From Lachnospiraceae bacterium (GTDB lineage: Bacteria; Bacillota; Clostridia; Lachnospirales; Lachnospiraceae): a DNA stretch of 64,000 nucleotides. Below are positions 27,201 through 35,600 of this stretch, one piece after another. How positions within the stretch are numbered: position 1 is the stretch's first letter; each line of letters begins with the position of its first letter. Where the stretch lies: NCBI GenBank assembly GCA_017518185.1, contig JAFWWB010000004.1:1-64000 (forward strand), read 5' to 3'. Under the pieces are notes generated by a model. That model made no database searches. It was not told where the DNA came from and worked only from the letters and a program-made list of their open reading frames with translations. Made by a program: the position numbers and the translations under genes.

Positions 27201-29291
27201 GGTAAAGAAGCTGTTTTTATCTGTATCGGAGAATACACTGTTAAGATTCTTTTTATATTCCGACTCTTTTTTCTTCTTTTCCTGTTCTTCCTCTTCGGCC
27301 TTTTTGATCCGCTCTTCCAGCGCTGCCTGCTCCTTTTCGGCTTCCAGTCGCTTTTTCTCATTCTCAGCTTCCTGCTGTGCCTTTTCTCTTTCCTTGCGCA
27401 GCAGGACGATATCCCACTTATTCTGGGCATCGTTCCAGCCATTATCGTTCTTAGTCTTAAAGGCCTGCTTCTGGGCATCGTTCATGAAGGCAGTCCTGCT
27501 GAGATATATGGTCTCCTGCATATTCTGCACTATGTCACCGTTGCCTTCATCAACCATTTCCTGCCAGGTCTTGCAGATGCCTATGCCTGCCCTGTGGGCA
27601 GCGTCGTGCTGTTTGTTGATCCAGTTCTTGCGCACCACTTCTCCGGTCTGGGGATCTACTCCCAGACCCGAGTATTCGTTCTGAAGCGCCTGTCGGTCCT
27701 GCGGGCTGATCTTTTTAAAATATGAGATCTCAACGGCATCATACCGGCCGCCGCGCTTCAGGAAGGTATCTATATCTTCATCTATGGGATCATTCGGTGT
27801 ATCGCTGGTGGAATCAAGGTACTTTATGTTATTATCGCTGATGCCCACGATGGTCACATAATGTTTGTTGGTCAGGAGTGAGACCATCTGACCCGAGCTT
27901 ATGACCTCATAAAGCTTCGCCTTCAGGGCTTCTATCATGTTCTTTACGGCAGTCTCACTGAAGGCGCCGTTAAGACGGTATACACCCTCGACTACAGCCA
28001 CATCGTCCCTTTCCAGACCGCCGTTTTCCCTTGTTTCAAATATAACATCCGATATCGCGCCTATATTTCCCGTTGCTTTTTTACCTGCACCGGCAAACAG
28101 GCTGACATCATCCCGCTGTTTTTCAAAATCATTGGTCTCATAAGGATCTACGTCTAACAGCTCCTGCTTGCTGAGATACCTGGGGGTAAATGAACGGATC
28201 TTTTCCTGATCCAGTTTCTCGCCGTTCCTGTTCCTTAACTCCCGGTCCTTTGACAGAAGATGGTTAAAATTTCCCGCCATGGAGCAGGCATAGCAGTTAT
28301 TGCTCCCGACGCCCTGTTTCTCATAGGAAAAGCTTCCCTTTAAGGATGCGCTTCCGTGGAATGCCGGACGGGGAACCTGCTCAAGCCCGCGGGTGACGGT
28401 TCTCTCCCTGTTTTCGATAAAACGGTAATAAAGCTGGGTAAGATAACATAGACGGTACTGCTCCCAGGCTCCGATCTGCTTTAAGAGCCTGAAGGTGGCG
28501 CCGGTGGCATCCCCTTTGAGCATCGTGTTGTCGTAATCTTCCTGTGTTTTCTCGGCAGCCAGAAGCTTCTCCGATATCATGGCATCCCTTATCCTTGAGA
28601 TCTCCTGCTGGGTGGGGACATAGCCCTCCGGCTTGCCCTCTATGGGATGGGTCTTCCACAGATCGCTCAGTTTTCCCTGATCCAGATCTTTAAGGGTCTG
28701 GATATCGATGCGGATCTCCACGTTCTCATCGTTGAACATCTCGGGCCACTTTGTTTCGTCATCATCCAGCTGGATCACGGTCTTCATTCCGGGCCTGGTC
28801 TTGATCTTGTTACTCACCTTCACGGGTTGGCCGTCCAGGCCGATCACCGGGATATTGACAGCAACCGGACGGAACAGGATGGGTCCGGTCTCTGGGAAAG
28901 AAAAATCCGGAGATGTCTTATACTGGCTCTGCCATTTCTGATCCGCCAGCTCGATCAGCTGTTCATTGGTCATCTGTACGGGCGCATTGGCAGCATTGGC
29001 AGCATTAGCCCTCTGTGCAGCTTTTTTCTCATTATACTTCCGCCGGGCTTCATTATTATTCTTTCTCGCCTGCCTCCTGGTACTGATCTTCGGGTCCTTC
29101 AGCTCTTCTCCGACCCTGTTCCTGGCTCCCTCCAGGATGATCTGCGGATCCTGAACCTCCTTAGAGATGATCAGATCTGCTTTATTTTCCGTTTTAAGGG
29201 ACATATCCTCCTTTGATACGGTAAGCTCCTCATTCAGCTGGGCCGAACTTGTGTTGATCTCTTCTGCGATCTTCTTTTCGTGTTTTTTCAT
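21258..29291 (-). CDS. Giant protein 2: papain-like domain, coiled coils and DRHxxN kinase-like domain
   Basis: 2677 residues; ATG 29291 with AAGGAG upstream. The N-terminus (EEINTSSAQLNEEL) resembles that of giant protein 1. Approximate layout: ~310-520 a papain-like region with GVGSNNCYACSMAGN (Cys ~331/334), NKHYVTIVGIS (His ~475) and KYLDSTSD (Asp ~490), in the order of C39/C58-type cysteine peptidases; ~630-680 a charged coiled coil; ~1365 a DPYYLSHYNDEV motif like the PYYALL motif of its relatives; ~2100-2300 a kinase-like region with MGHIPVGSN, LMEWIEGVNIDQL, DYIDGNMDRHMDNIMI (catalytic loop as in HipA and PI3/4-kinases) and VGIDNDMSGG (metal-binding Asp). There is no signal peptide or transmembrane segment. 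It is the last gene of the leftward unit starting near 40.3 kb, and also lies under promoter 2. Confidence 0.8.
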   Translation of the reverse strand: MKKHEKKIAEEINTSSAQLNEELTVSKEDMSLKTENKADLIISKEVQDPQIILEGARNRVGEELKDPKISTRRQARKNNNEARRKYNEKKAAQRANAANAANAPVQMTNEQLIELADQKWQSQYKTSPDFSFPETGPILFRPVAVNIPVIGLDGQPVKVSNKIKTRPGMKTVIQLDDDETKWPEMFNDENVEIRIDIQTLKDLDQGKLSDLWKTHPIEGKPEGYVPTQQEISRIRDAMISEKLLAAEKTQEDYDNTMLKGDATGATFRLLKQIGAWEQYRLCYLTQLYYRFIENRERTVTRGLEQVPRPAFHGSASLKGSFSYEKQGVGSNNCYACSMAGNFNHLLSKDRELRNRNGEKLDQEKIRSFTPRYLSKQELLDVDPYETNDFEKQRDDVSLFAGAGKKATGNIGAISDVIFETRENGGLERDDVAVVEGVYRLNGAFSETAVKNMIEALKAKLYEVISSGQMVSLLTNKHYVTIVGISDNNIKYLDSTSDTPNDPIDEDIDTFLKRGGRYDAVEISYFKKISPQDRQALQNEYSGLGVDPQTGEVVRKNWINKQHDAAHRAGIGICKTWQEMVDEGNGDIVQNMQETIYLSRTAFMNDAQKQAFKTKNDNGWNDAQNKWDIVLLRKEREKAQQEAENEKKRLEAEKEQAALEERIKKAEEEEQEKKKKESEYKKNLNSVFSDTDKNSFFTKYERAFNLSYRVTDKHGIRNVNDNEKTSCLKSMRLLKAFDKDLKDADIEKAMRAVVALKNENATEKEAADGTGVIEKIFLRILEFDIRGFEANDFEDMAKKMADNAAIVDFARGENDFIFDVYESLRRQNKATSINMDGLAAVRERLQIIKSYGDYYLSALKVYKDQAVIKNPLESVFVLNAEQINAKLEKLMEEPAEDKTAEKKKKPVKREIPTAVIDHYVAGLAYKNDQAEYYKNHGKDLEERKKQKLIDMLKPSVTAYDEQMKLDVKVESAKERYTEFTEKRKARMDKDAAFARPYKVLEKNAPAAGAAKEKKQEFIDAVEHFCSMVLNFDASKFKAEKGTDFYNDPDRYAACMNIVEISKKLEPLLSGNYAALAQGQEIKAAMNEDMIREVLDRIAVYKNGEEVLKTYGKLSEVPDTEAFAFEEQKAQEIRNAFAQKKDNVLAGNRNSAELKLRQARGIYTNSGSFRTVTPSSIYSLASRHTFRRGLSVTEREKKMKNPRSELYKKIALSETLSTNSIAVTGNMAKRRRAMGFSTRSMVKDEEFRALSAFFTEEGEANEKIVREFAENKTAAMDELTSGFLNIKLDGIDLSTDERLAASAGNLEEISQKLQSYKMLFDADAEYQNRLKEMNNNGNDTSVYDVVIRHMKELSAVTDYYRVRKLLLTDPYYLSHYNDEVSALYTNNDSKEQKEVSKLILLSAQCAKKMSEVFGGRAAGSQAAHPDLLAVIQHEANMSEVRGQLEMLGSPEFAEGTAAYISSLEEEHKKRAYKDGRINLDLITSEGVNGIVKELKKLRNNGALNNRDLKEYTPAYQKAEKNASPATSQILKYYHNQTQGGAMGYTQAHYGELIDKMTETAGDREKSRLNDFSSRCSFEDPHTGEKISYGSNMHRMMTPLCRMAEGEMMSNDEVLELIENLNIENMKDLDISDQKQAERAKDIYLKSMAKLYKIYYDYHMRFYNTYGMLVDQIPVPMLALAMPDHMSDLFFRFDGANMDELITGGGLSEGRRVVKGLMDLMVERGYLTPEFVAEFRKLSNHASGTSYVTTNDTIQMTMFATDQGPDELEVTEEKVFLDDITKHGNDHENVPKLNKDQQKDIWKKMRGATELPEEAFASHENTVIRAHNKEDEQVEALAKLDTYISRLSGVDTDKHSNKYIVMNNKLTELTATMRTIANRQTEDGKNVDPASLHTLRKMYGELLGAANTYLKGKNRKHKNALYRRRYDIVESMIATIEKDYSTLNGREFDKSYRLSDILTESREEMITVSEKQIRKFAGGGNERLMFTGTINGQQKKVAFTKRNRLENKNITVNRYSELSSKSDKYGAAFPDLALITSGAGRTYMDAFFRKPEIAQYIEDKLDKKVSTIKPKEFGRRFEEYLEELWKKHSSVFIEKWPNVFRPKSGNVLLGRFRELTRDGREEVVRHIESIGMDYIQEEKKLQTYAMGHIPVGSNLDMRNVAMTIVSREMGTQNVIAQSELANVHIEKEEKKEKNKEEKKGKKAKEAVKGEDGILMEWIEGVNIDQLRRKIRNGEIELDNEADLIEQLADIEATDYIDGNMDRHMDNIMIELEETGKTNDRGTKIMRVRRIVGIDNDMSGGLLKAEDVQDYISRLAPPEQMRLMSRSTANRILELNKESLFIKLGSTLTENEKECMWSRIEYLKQAIRKADTPGEKGTLRILDKDDFKKISLKELAAANGQEENIYKLFYESSRFNKERAYEQPHRYACEEQKLDMKLTKRVEYNDEDCSSSEALELGHRFLSKSSRTRRKMMADVQSSHQVYDMIVGAVYDFNKYVAKLFTKVSSNANYGDGDPRHGSADLFSNEWSRAHGINSIIDIFYIDGKPAAETLPAETENMIRQFHDTEGPDGFMLANLAQDADLKEMIAKATIMYYITSGEHQVTIANYQAKGDGEGDELVITDINPYVYSQDYLLVPYMQSEDPLGNGKMIQKSRKSRTRRFSAIRQHAEARRQQAAANGAN

Positions 29292-29328
29292 GACAGATAC
29301 TCCTTATATGATTTGATCCTCTGATTTA

Positions 29329-29523
29329 TCACTTACCCTTTTTGCCCTTCTTTGCAGCCTTTGCGGACAGCATGGTCTCCAGAGCAAGTGCCTTATTCTC
29401 CTGATAGCCGCTTTCATCGCCGGAATATAAAGCCCGGAGCAGCTCTTCGGGCATATCTTCTTTAACGCTGTCCCGGCCTGGCTTAAGCTGAACGTCAAGA
29501 CTGTTCTTTTTTGACAGCTTCAT
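29329..29523 (-). CDS. 64-residue fragment-like relative of giant protein 1
   Basis: It contains MPEELLRALYSGDESG and ENKALALETMLSAKAAKKGK, matching residues ~285-315 of giant protein 1, then stops in a lysine-rich tail. The ATG overlaps the stop of the GNAT gene (ATGA) and has GAGGAG upstream. It may be a degraded copy of a giant gene, or a small protein reusing this segment. Only ~38 bp separate it from giant gene 2, so the three are co-transcribed. Confidence 0.55.
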   Translation of the reverse strand: MKLSKKNSLDVQLKPGRDSVKEDMPEELLRALYSGDESGYQENKALALETMLSAKAAKKGKKGK

Positions 29524-30131
29524 ACTTTGTTCTCCTCTGATCCTCCGGGCTGCTTTTCACATCTTACACCCTGTTGTCCAACAAATGTCCAACAAATCTG
29601 CCCGTTTGCCGGGATCCTGCCGCATTTTTCGAAACCCAGCTTCTCAAGAACCCTGCAGGAAGCTATGTTCCGCTCATCTGTCCTGGCAAACACCCTGTTT
29701 ATCCCGAAATTATTCCTGCAATAGTCTACGACGGCCCGGCAGACCTCGGTACAATAGCCCTGCCCCCACAGGTCTTCAGCAAAACAAAAACCGAGCTCGG
29801 CACAGTCTTCTTCAAACATCCAGTCGAAGGGGTATTCCTCCCTGTCGATGTCGGATCTGTGCTCAAGCCCGGCTTCTCCTATAAGCCTTTCCGTTTTCCT
29901 GTCAAAAACGGCCCACATACCGTAACCGTAGCGGCCGTATATCTTCTCTATGTAGATCTCCTGGTATCTTCTTTCCTTTTCCGGTTCGTAAAGCTCCTCA
30001 ATAAAATCCGTCATATGCGGACCGCTGTTATAAAGCTCCACCTCCGCAGGAATATCGTCAGGTGTTATCTCCCTGAGATAGCATCTTTCTGTCTGCAGGA
30101 TGATCTTTACCCCGTCTCTGTCCGGACTCAT
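29520..30131 (-). CDS. GNAT acetyltransferase, RimJ/RimL type
   Basis: 203 residues from the ATG at 30131, which overlaps the preceding stop codon (ATGA). It begins with the typical LQTERCYLREITPDD and contains AELGFCFAEDLWGQGYCTEV (beta-4 and acetyl-CoA loop Q/RxxGxG-like) and NIASCRVLEKLGFEKCG (the C-terminal signature). It transfers acetyl groups to an amine, often ribosomal protein N-termini or small molecules; the target is unknown. The last ~25 codons overlap promoter 2 and may be functionally unimportant. Confidence 0.8.
   Translation of the reverse strand: MSPDRDGVKIILQTERCYLREITPDDIPAEVELYNSGPHMTDFIEELYEPEKERRYQEIYIEKIYGRYGYGMWAVFDRKTERLIGEAGLEHRSDIDREEYPFDWMFEEDCAELGFCFAEDLWGQGYCTEVCRAVVDYCRNNFGINRVFARTDERNIASCRVLEKLGFEKCGRIPANGQICWTFVGQQGVRCEKQPGGSEENKV
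29561..29596 (-). promoter_or_regulatory. Tandem-repeat promoter 2, inside the GNAT gene
   Basis: Two TTTGTTGGACA repeats (29596-29586, 29585-29575), 8 nt (ACAGGGTG), TAAGAT (29566-29561). It lies within the last codons of the GNAT gene and would drive the 64 aa frame and giant gene 2. Confidence 0.7.
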
Positions 30132-30628
30132 CTGTCCGTAAGACGGATATACCTTGTCACCTTCTTCTGGCTGATATCCGGCACCAGCTCGTCCATGGTG
30201 GTCACCCACAGCTCCAGATCGGGTTTCACCTTAAAGAACCCGCAGCTGCCGAAAAAGCTTTCTGTTTCCTTCTGGGACATAGGATAAGCAAGCTTTTTAT
30301 CCGCAGGATAGGGCAGCAAAAATGTGAATATGGAGATACCACTCCGCTTAAGGATCCCTGCTGCATGATCCAGCATCCTGCCTCCCATGCCCTGCTTTCT
30401 GTATTTTTCCGTCATATATATATATATCAGTTCGCCAAAGCATTCTCCGGTGCGGGTTATGTTCACAAAAAACTGGGCGATGCCGAGAATGGGATCGTCG
30501 GTCTTCTTTTTCACTATCCCGATAGTATAGTAGCCGTCCTCATCTGCCCTTTCGATCACATACTTGGGAATGGCGCTGCCAAGTGTCTTCAGATCTTCCG
30601 AATCAAGGGTGCATATCTCAATCCTCAT
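30128..30628 (-). CDS. GNAT family N-acetyltransferase
   Basis: 166 residues starting MRIEICTLDSEDLKTLG; the ATG at 30628 overlaps the previous stop and has GGAGAG upstream. It shows the GNAT core: LGIAQFFVNITR, GELIYIYMTEKYRKQGMGGR (beta-4 and the acetyl-CoA pyrophosphate loop QGMGG), and a late SFFGSCGFFK (beta-6/7 signature). Coupled by 4 nt overlaps to genes on both sides in the same leftward unit. Confidence 0.75.
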   Translation of the reverse strand: MRIEICTLDSEDLKTLGSAIPKYVIERADEDGYYTIGIVKKKTDDPILGIAQFFVNITRTGECFGELIYIYMTEKYRKQGMGGRMLDHAAGILKRSGISIFTFLLPYPADKKLAYPMSQKETESFFGSCGFFKVKPDLELWVTTMDELVPDISQKKVTRYIRLTDR

Positions 30629-31587
30629 CTTTCTCTCCTTTTCTCGTTGGCGGTAAAGACCTCGCTTACCTCCTGTGAAGGCTCCCATACCATCTTGTAT
30701 GCGATATTTGACTGAAAGGGAACCCCGGCGATCTCCCTGCGCCAGTCATCAAGTCTGTCTTCTTCCGGAGATTCTTCAATGGATATTTCGGGATACATTT
30801 CTTTTTTCAGCTTTTTTCCTGCGTATAATGCACATCCGACCCTCTCCGGCCCGTATTCCGTCCCGAGGATCTCCTCCAGCAGGGATATGACTGACGGGTC
30901 AGAGGCCAGAAGCGTAAGTACTCCGTTCTTCAGCCGCCCTCCCCCTCTTGACACTTCCCTCAGCATTTCTGCCATGGCATAGTTGACATATTTTGTGTCA
31001 TTTTTTGTATTTCCCGCCAGAAATTCAAGATGTATACTGTCTTCAGACTCCGTACAAAGAAGGACAGCGCGTCTCTTACCGGTCTCATCACACATGACTC
31101 CGCTGAGCCTTTGGGAGAACCTGGCGATATCATAAGTGGACAGCTGTATACCGAAGCTGTCAAGATATTTCATCATACCGTCCCAGTCCGCTGCACCCAG
31201 ATCCTCCAGCGTGATAAATATCGCACCTTCAATATCCCTGCCCAGGTATTTTTTTGCCTTTTCCGAAGCAAACAGTCCCTTAATGTCGAGGGCTATGATC
31301 TGAGCAGACTCAGTGATGTGGTAACCCGCGCTCCTTAGAAGGCCCGTCACAGCTGTCAGGGAATCACTGTAATCAGCCTCCACCAGCCTGACACCGCGGC
31401 TGTACAGCTCCGATTCGGCAACATAAAGAAGACCTTTGCCAATCTCCTCATTCCTGTCCTTCTCCGGTACATAGATCGACAATATACGTGCCGTATCCCC
31501 ATGATACCTTAGTGTTATGGCACTGCTGTCCTCATTTTCGATCCTGAGGATCTGTCCGTTGTCATATGTTATCTGATAAGTATCCAT
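30625..31587 (-). CDS. GNAT-like tandem-fold protein, degenerate acetyl-CoA loop
   Basis: 320 residues. ARILSIYVPEKDRNEEIGKG and VRLVEADYSDSLTAVTGLLR resemble a GNAT core, but the acetyl-CoA loop RxxGxG reads RNEEIG and is probably weak. The second half (MAEMLREVSRGGGRLKNGVL) looks like a second GNAT-like fold. Function unknown, perhaps a non-catalytic partner of the true acetyltransferases in this operon. Its stop overlaps the next gene (ATGA). Confidence 0.55.
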   Translation of the reverse strand: MDTYQITYDNGQILRIENEDSSAITLRYHGDTARILSIYVPEKDRNEEIGKGLLYVAESELYSRGVRLVEADYSDSLTAVTGLLRSAGYHITESAQIIALDIKGLFASEKAKKYLGRDIEGAIFITLEDLGAADWDGMMKYLDSFGIQLSTYDIARFSQRLSGVMCDETGKRRAVLLCTESEDSIHLEFLAGNTKNDTKYVNYAMAEMLREVSRGGGRLKNGVLTLLASDPSVISLLEEILGTEYGPERVGCALYAGKKLKKEMYPEISIEESPEEDRLDDWRREIAGVPFQSNIAYKMVWEPSQEVSEVFTANEKRRER

Positions 31588-31644
31588 TACAAGCTGCCTC
31601 TTTCAAACTTCCGTCCGTCTGTCTCTGAACAGTCCGAGCTCATA

Positions 31645-32634
31645 TCATTTTCCGAACAGCCAGACTGTGAGTCTCTTTTCCTTTGAACCCTTCCGGCGGA
31701 TGACCACTCTGGTCTCCGGAGGATAAGTGTTAACCAGGATATTTCCGATATATTTCGCCATAAGCACTATCTGATCCTTCGAATCGCCGCTGATACTCGC
31801 AAAATAATCCACCCAGTATACGTTCTCACCGTCTTTGTGGAGCAGGAGCATTCCTATCACTTTTCCGTCCTCCACATAGCAGCAGGACAGCGTGGGATCG
31901 AACCATGCCGCAGGAAATTCCGAAGGATCACCTTCAAACCTGTAGGGATGCTCCTTTAAGCAGGCCTCAAGCGCGCTGCGGAATTTGCGGGTGGACAGCT
32001 CCTCTAAGGAGAAGACCGTATCCTGCAGCAGCTCTTTTTCTTCCTCATAATGCTTGAGCAGTCTGCTGTTTACGATCTCTTCCGCCGATACCATGATATC
32101 CTCTTCCGTCAGAGCCCTTTCGACAGGCATAAGCCCGTTTTCTTCCGCAGTATCCAGCGCCTCAGCCAGGGCTTTTATCAGCTCTTCACGCTTTACGGCA
32201 TCTTTTTCACTTTCCCCGGTGACCGGCTTTATAAGGAAGCTCCTGTTGCCCTCCCCTGCTATGATCTCTTCATTAAAGGATCTGTAGCTGAAGTATTCCT
32301 TTTCAAAGGGACAGATCATCATCCTGCAGCCCTCATCTCCCATGACCGCCGTGACGGATGACAGCCCGTTCTTCTCAGCCTTAGACAGAGCCGCGGAAAG
32401 AAGAGCATTGCCTGCGCCCTTCCTCCTGCTTTCGTAGTCCACATACAGCCAGAGGATCACCAGGGTATCCCGGAAGGTACCTCCTATGAGAAGGCCAACG
32501 GGTCTTTCAGGATCATCCTCCTCCACCGCTCCCAGCATAAAACAGGGAAAGGTGGAAGCCTCATCCATATAAGATAAAGGATCCAGTTCCTCAAAGGCCG
32601 TTCTGTTACGGTTGTCAACTTTTATGACTTTCAT
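31645..32634 (-). CDS. Tandem GNAT-type acetyltransferase
   Basis: 329 residues. The first domain has LVILWLYVDYESRRKGAGNA (beta-4 with RRKGAG acetyl-CoA loop). A helical linker (~120-210) leads to a second GNAT-like region with CCYVEDGKVIGMLLLH and NVYWVDYFASISGD. The tandem organisation is also seen in the genes at 30625, 39347, 55047 and 58067, so it characterises this locus type. It follows the 1186-residue gene by 24 bp. Confidence 0.65.
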   Translation of the reverse strand: MKVIKVDNRNRTAFEELDPLSYMDEASTFPCFMLGAVEEDDPERPVGLLIGGTFRDTLVILWLYVDYESRRKGAGNALLSAALSKAEKNGLSSVTAVMGDEGCRMMICPFEKEYFSYRSFNEEIIAGEGNRSFLIKPVTGESEKDAVKREELIKALAEALDTAEENGLMPVERALTEEDIMVSAEEIVNSRLLKHYEEEKELLQDTVFSLEELSTRKFRSALEACLKEHPYRFEGDPSEFPAAWFDPTLSCCYVEDGKVIGMLLLHKDGENVYWVDYFASISGDSKDQIVLMAKYIGNILVNTYPPETRVVIRRKGSKEKRLTVWLFGK

Positions 32635-32658
32635 ATGATCACCCCGTTTCCCGATCCG

Positions 32659-35600
32659 TTATTCTTTTTCTTCCAGCAGGCTCTTCTCTTTATGTTTCAT
32701 ATCAATTATCTGGTCATCCCTATGATCCTCACGGATCTCTATGATCTCATTCTGAGGGTTGATGACCTCATCCTGCCGGATGATTATCTTCTCAACGTTT
32801 TCTATCTGATCTTCTGCCTTTTTCCTTCGCTCTTCCACCTTTCTCTGCCTGTCGGCTCTCGCTGTATTCAGTCTCTCCAGCTCCTGTATTGAGGGTGCAT
32901 AGCCCGCCTGGGCCTCTTTCTGTACACGGTTATATGTATTGTTTTCGTATTCCCTTTGAAGCTCCAGTAAGCTCTTCCTGGTACGGTTGGTATGCCATTG
33001 GTTCAAAAGGAGCTCACCTTTCCTCAGTCCTATCTTTTCATCGAACGCATTCCATTGTTTATCATCTATCATCTTACCTGCTATGTCAACGTTAAAGCTG
33101 TCATCTATTTCCTCCGGAACAAATCCCTCTATTGAAGCTTCCAGCTTATCCAGAGCCCTTCTCTTTTCTTCCGGTGATGCCTCCTGCAGATTCATAACCT
33201 CCAGATATTTTCTTTCAATAGCTTCCAGCTGTTCTTTGTATGCCTCCCTCGCATCCACAACGCTCCTTTTATAGGAGGAAGAATTGAAGTATGCAGCTAT
33301 AGCCTCTTCCTTCCTGCCGTCGAGCTGTGCAAGATAAGCCTCTTCATTCTGCTCTCTGTCAGCTTCATTCGGAAGCTCGACAGCCTCTCTTTCAAAATAC
33401 TTAACGGCAGTATCCGTAGTGCCTGAAAAATCGGCAGGATCAATGGTATTCATCTGCTGCTCACATATCTCAATTATACTCTTTGCGTACTGCAGCCGGA
33501 ACTTACGCTGGATCGAGGGCTTCCAGTGGAACCACTGCTTCTTCTTTTTCCTGATATAAGCCTCTGCAGCCTGCTTCAGTATCCGGAGATTCTCCAGATG
33601 ATCCGCTGCCGTTATATCGTCCGCTCCATCCACGATGGTGCGCATGGCAATCAGCATGGCCTCATACTGGGGTGAATCCTGGTGATCCTGTTTCTTTGCG
33701 TGGGCATTACGGTCAAGGGCTTCCCGTATGGGAGTCTTGATCCTCCGCATAAAGTTTTTGCCCTTTATGGCATCTTTATACTCTGAACGTTGAAGGTTAT
33801 TCGGATCATAATTCAGTCCCTGTATGTATCTGTCATAGAAGTTATTTGTCGTAAATGCGTTGTGGATCGTGTTAAATGCTGTCCGTTTATTCTGGTAAAC
33901 AGCTCTTTTTTCTTCGACAACACGTCCCTTCTCTACCACGATCTTAGTGGCAGCATCTACTTCTTTCCTCTTATTGGCTATCTTCTCTTCAAAGTTCTGG
34001 TCGACTATCTGCTCCGCAAGGTGTCTGACCGTGTCTTCAGCCAGTGTCTTATATCTCTTTCCGTATTTCCCTTCCAGCTCCTTCAGCTTATTCTGGAATT
34101 CGGTATATTTGTTCTGTACCATTTCCCTGTTTTTTTCGTTCTCGAGACTCCCGAATTCATTATAGATGGTCTCAAGAGCTTTCACTTCCGTGTAAAAGCC
34201 TTCGGGCAGGCCCTTCAGGCTCTTCAAAGAGACCAGAGGCCCGCTCATAGCATTCAGAGCTCTGTTCCATCCGGAGAACATCGCATTTTTCCTGCTGTCC
34301 GTCTCTCTTTTTTCTTCCTTGTACAATCCCAGGAGCATCTCTGCCTGCTTGACATTTACATCATAGTACTCCTTCCGGGCATTGGTATGATTGATTATAT
34401 GGTTCCTGACGGTTTTTGCTCCGGTAATGTAGTTTTCATTTTCCCGGATCCTGTTTATCTCTTCTTCTTTTGCTTTGCGCCTGCTTACAGCATTTTCATA
34501 CTCAAGTTTGGCATTATCTATATTCTGCCGTTCATCGGGAGCGGCTTTCTCTTTTCTCTTTTTCCTCGCTGCCTTGGCGTCTTTGAGATCTGTATAGAGC
34601 TTTTCCTTCTCCTTTTCCCCGGCCAGAGCCAGATCCAGCTCCTTCTCCTTTTCCTGAAGCTGGTCGATAAGGAAGAAGATCTCGTTACCTGCGCTTTTTG
34701 CAAGCATCACAGATCCCTGTTCTTCGATCTTCTTCAGGTTTTCCTCCTTAAGATCAAAGGTCCTGTATTCGGGAGGACATAAAGTCTCCGCCATTTCGGC
34801 GATATTGAGGAGCTTCTTTAAGAGCCTTGCGTCAACCGGCTTTTCATTGTCTTCCCATTTGCTCTTCTCCCGATTCTGATTCTTTTCATAAAGCTTCTGC
34901 AGATCGGCCCTGACAGCACCTATAGCCCTGGTCTCCGGGCTGATCAGCCCCCTCATCTCATAGGGGATCTCGGATATGAGTCTTACCAGCGTTCTCGCCA
35001 CACCGGGATAACGGGTATACTGAAACCTCAGCGTCTCCTCATCAAAAAATCCCTTAAGTCTTTTATCGGGTGAGCTCTTTAATACCTCTCCGAGCTTTCC
35101 TCCGATTTTTTCCATATTCTGCTTCAGCATCCATTCATCCATCTGAAGCGCATCGGTAAGCTTACCTACTTCCTCCCCATAGGCTCTGGTATCGTAATCA
35201 TCAACCTTCCTGTCCCTTGCCTCAAAAAATCCGTCAAGAGAAGGGAATTTTGCGGAAAAGGCTTTATCAAGGGTCGGTTCGCAGACAAGATAATTGTCCA
35301 GGGCTTCCTTTTTCCTTGCGTACTCTGCCTTGTTCCTTTCCCAGCTTTCCTGCGAAAGCAGTTTCTGATTCTCTATATCACTCAGTTCCTTCTGGACCTT
35401 TCTCAGATCCTCGTCAGCCCTGTTTTTCTCAACAGACGCAGCATCCAGTTCATCCTTGGCCCGGTTCGATTCGATGAAAGCGTCCCTTTTCTGTGTTTTC
35501 CAGGTCGTAATTGAAAAGCCGGGCTGGTCTACCAGAAGTTTTCCGTACTGCTCCAGATTGGTCTTTTCCACATTCAGATTCTGTTCAAGCTCTGTCTCTT

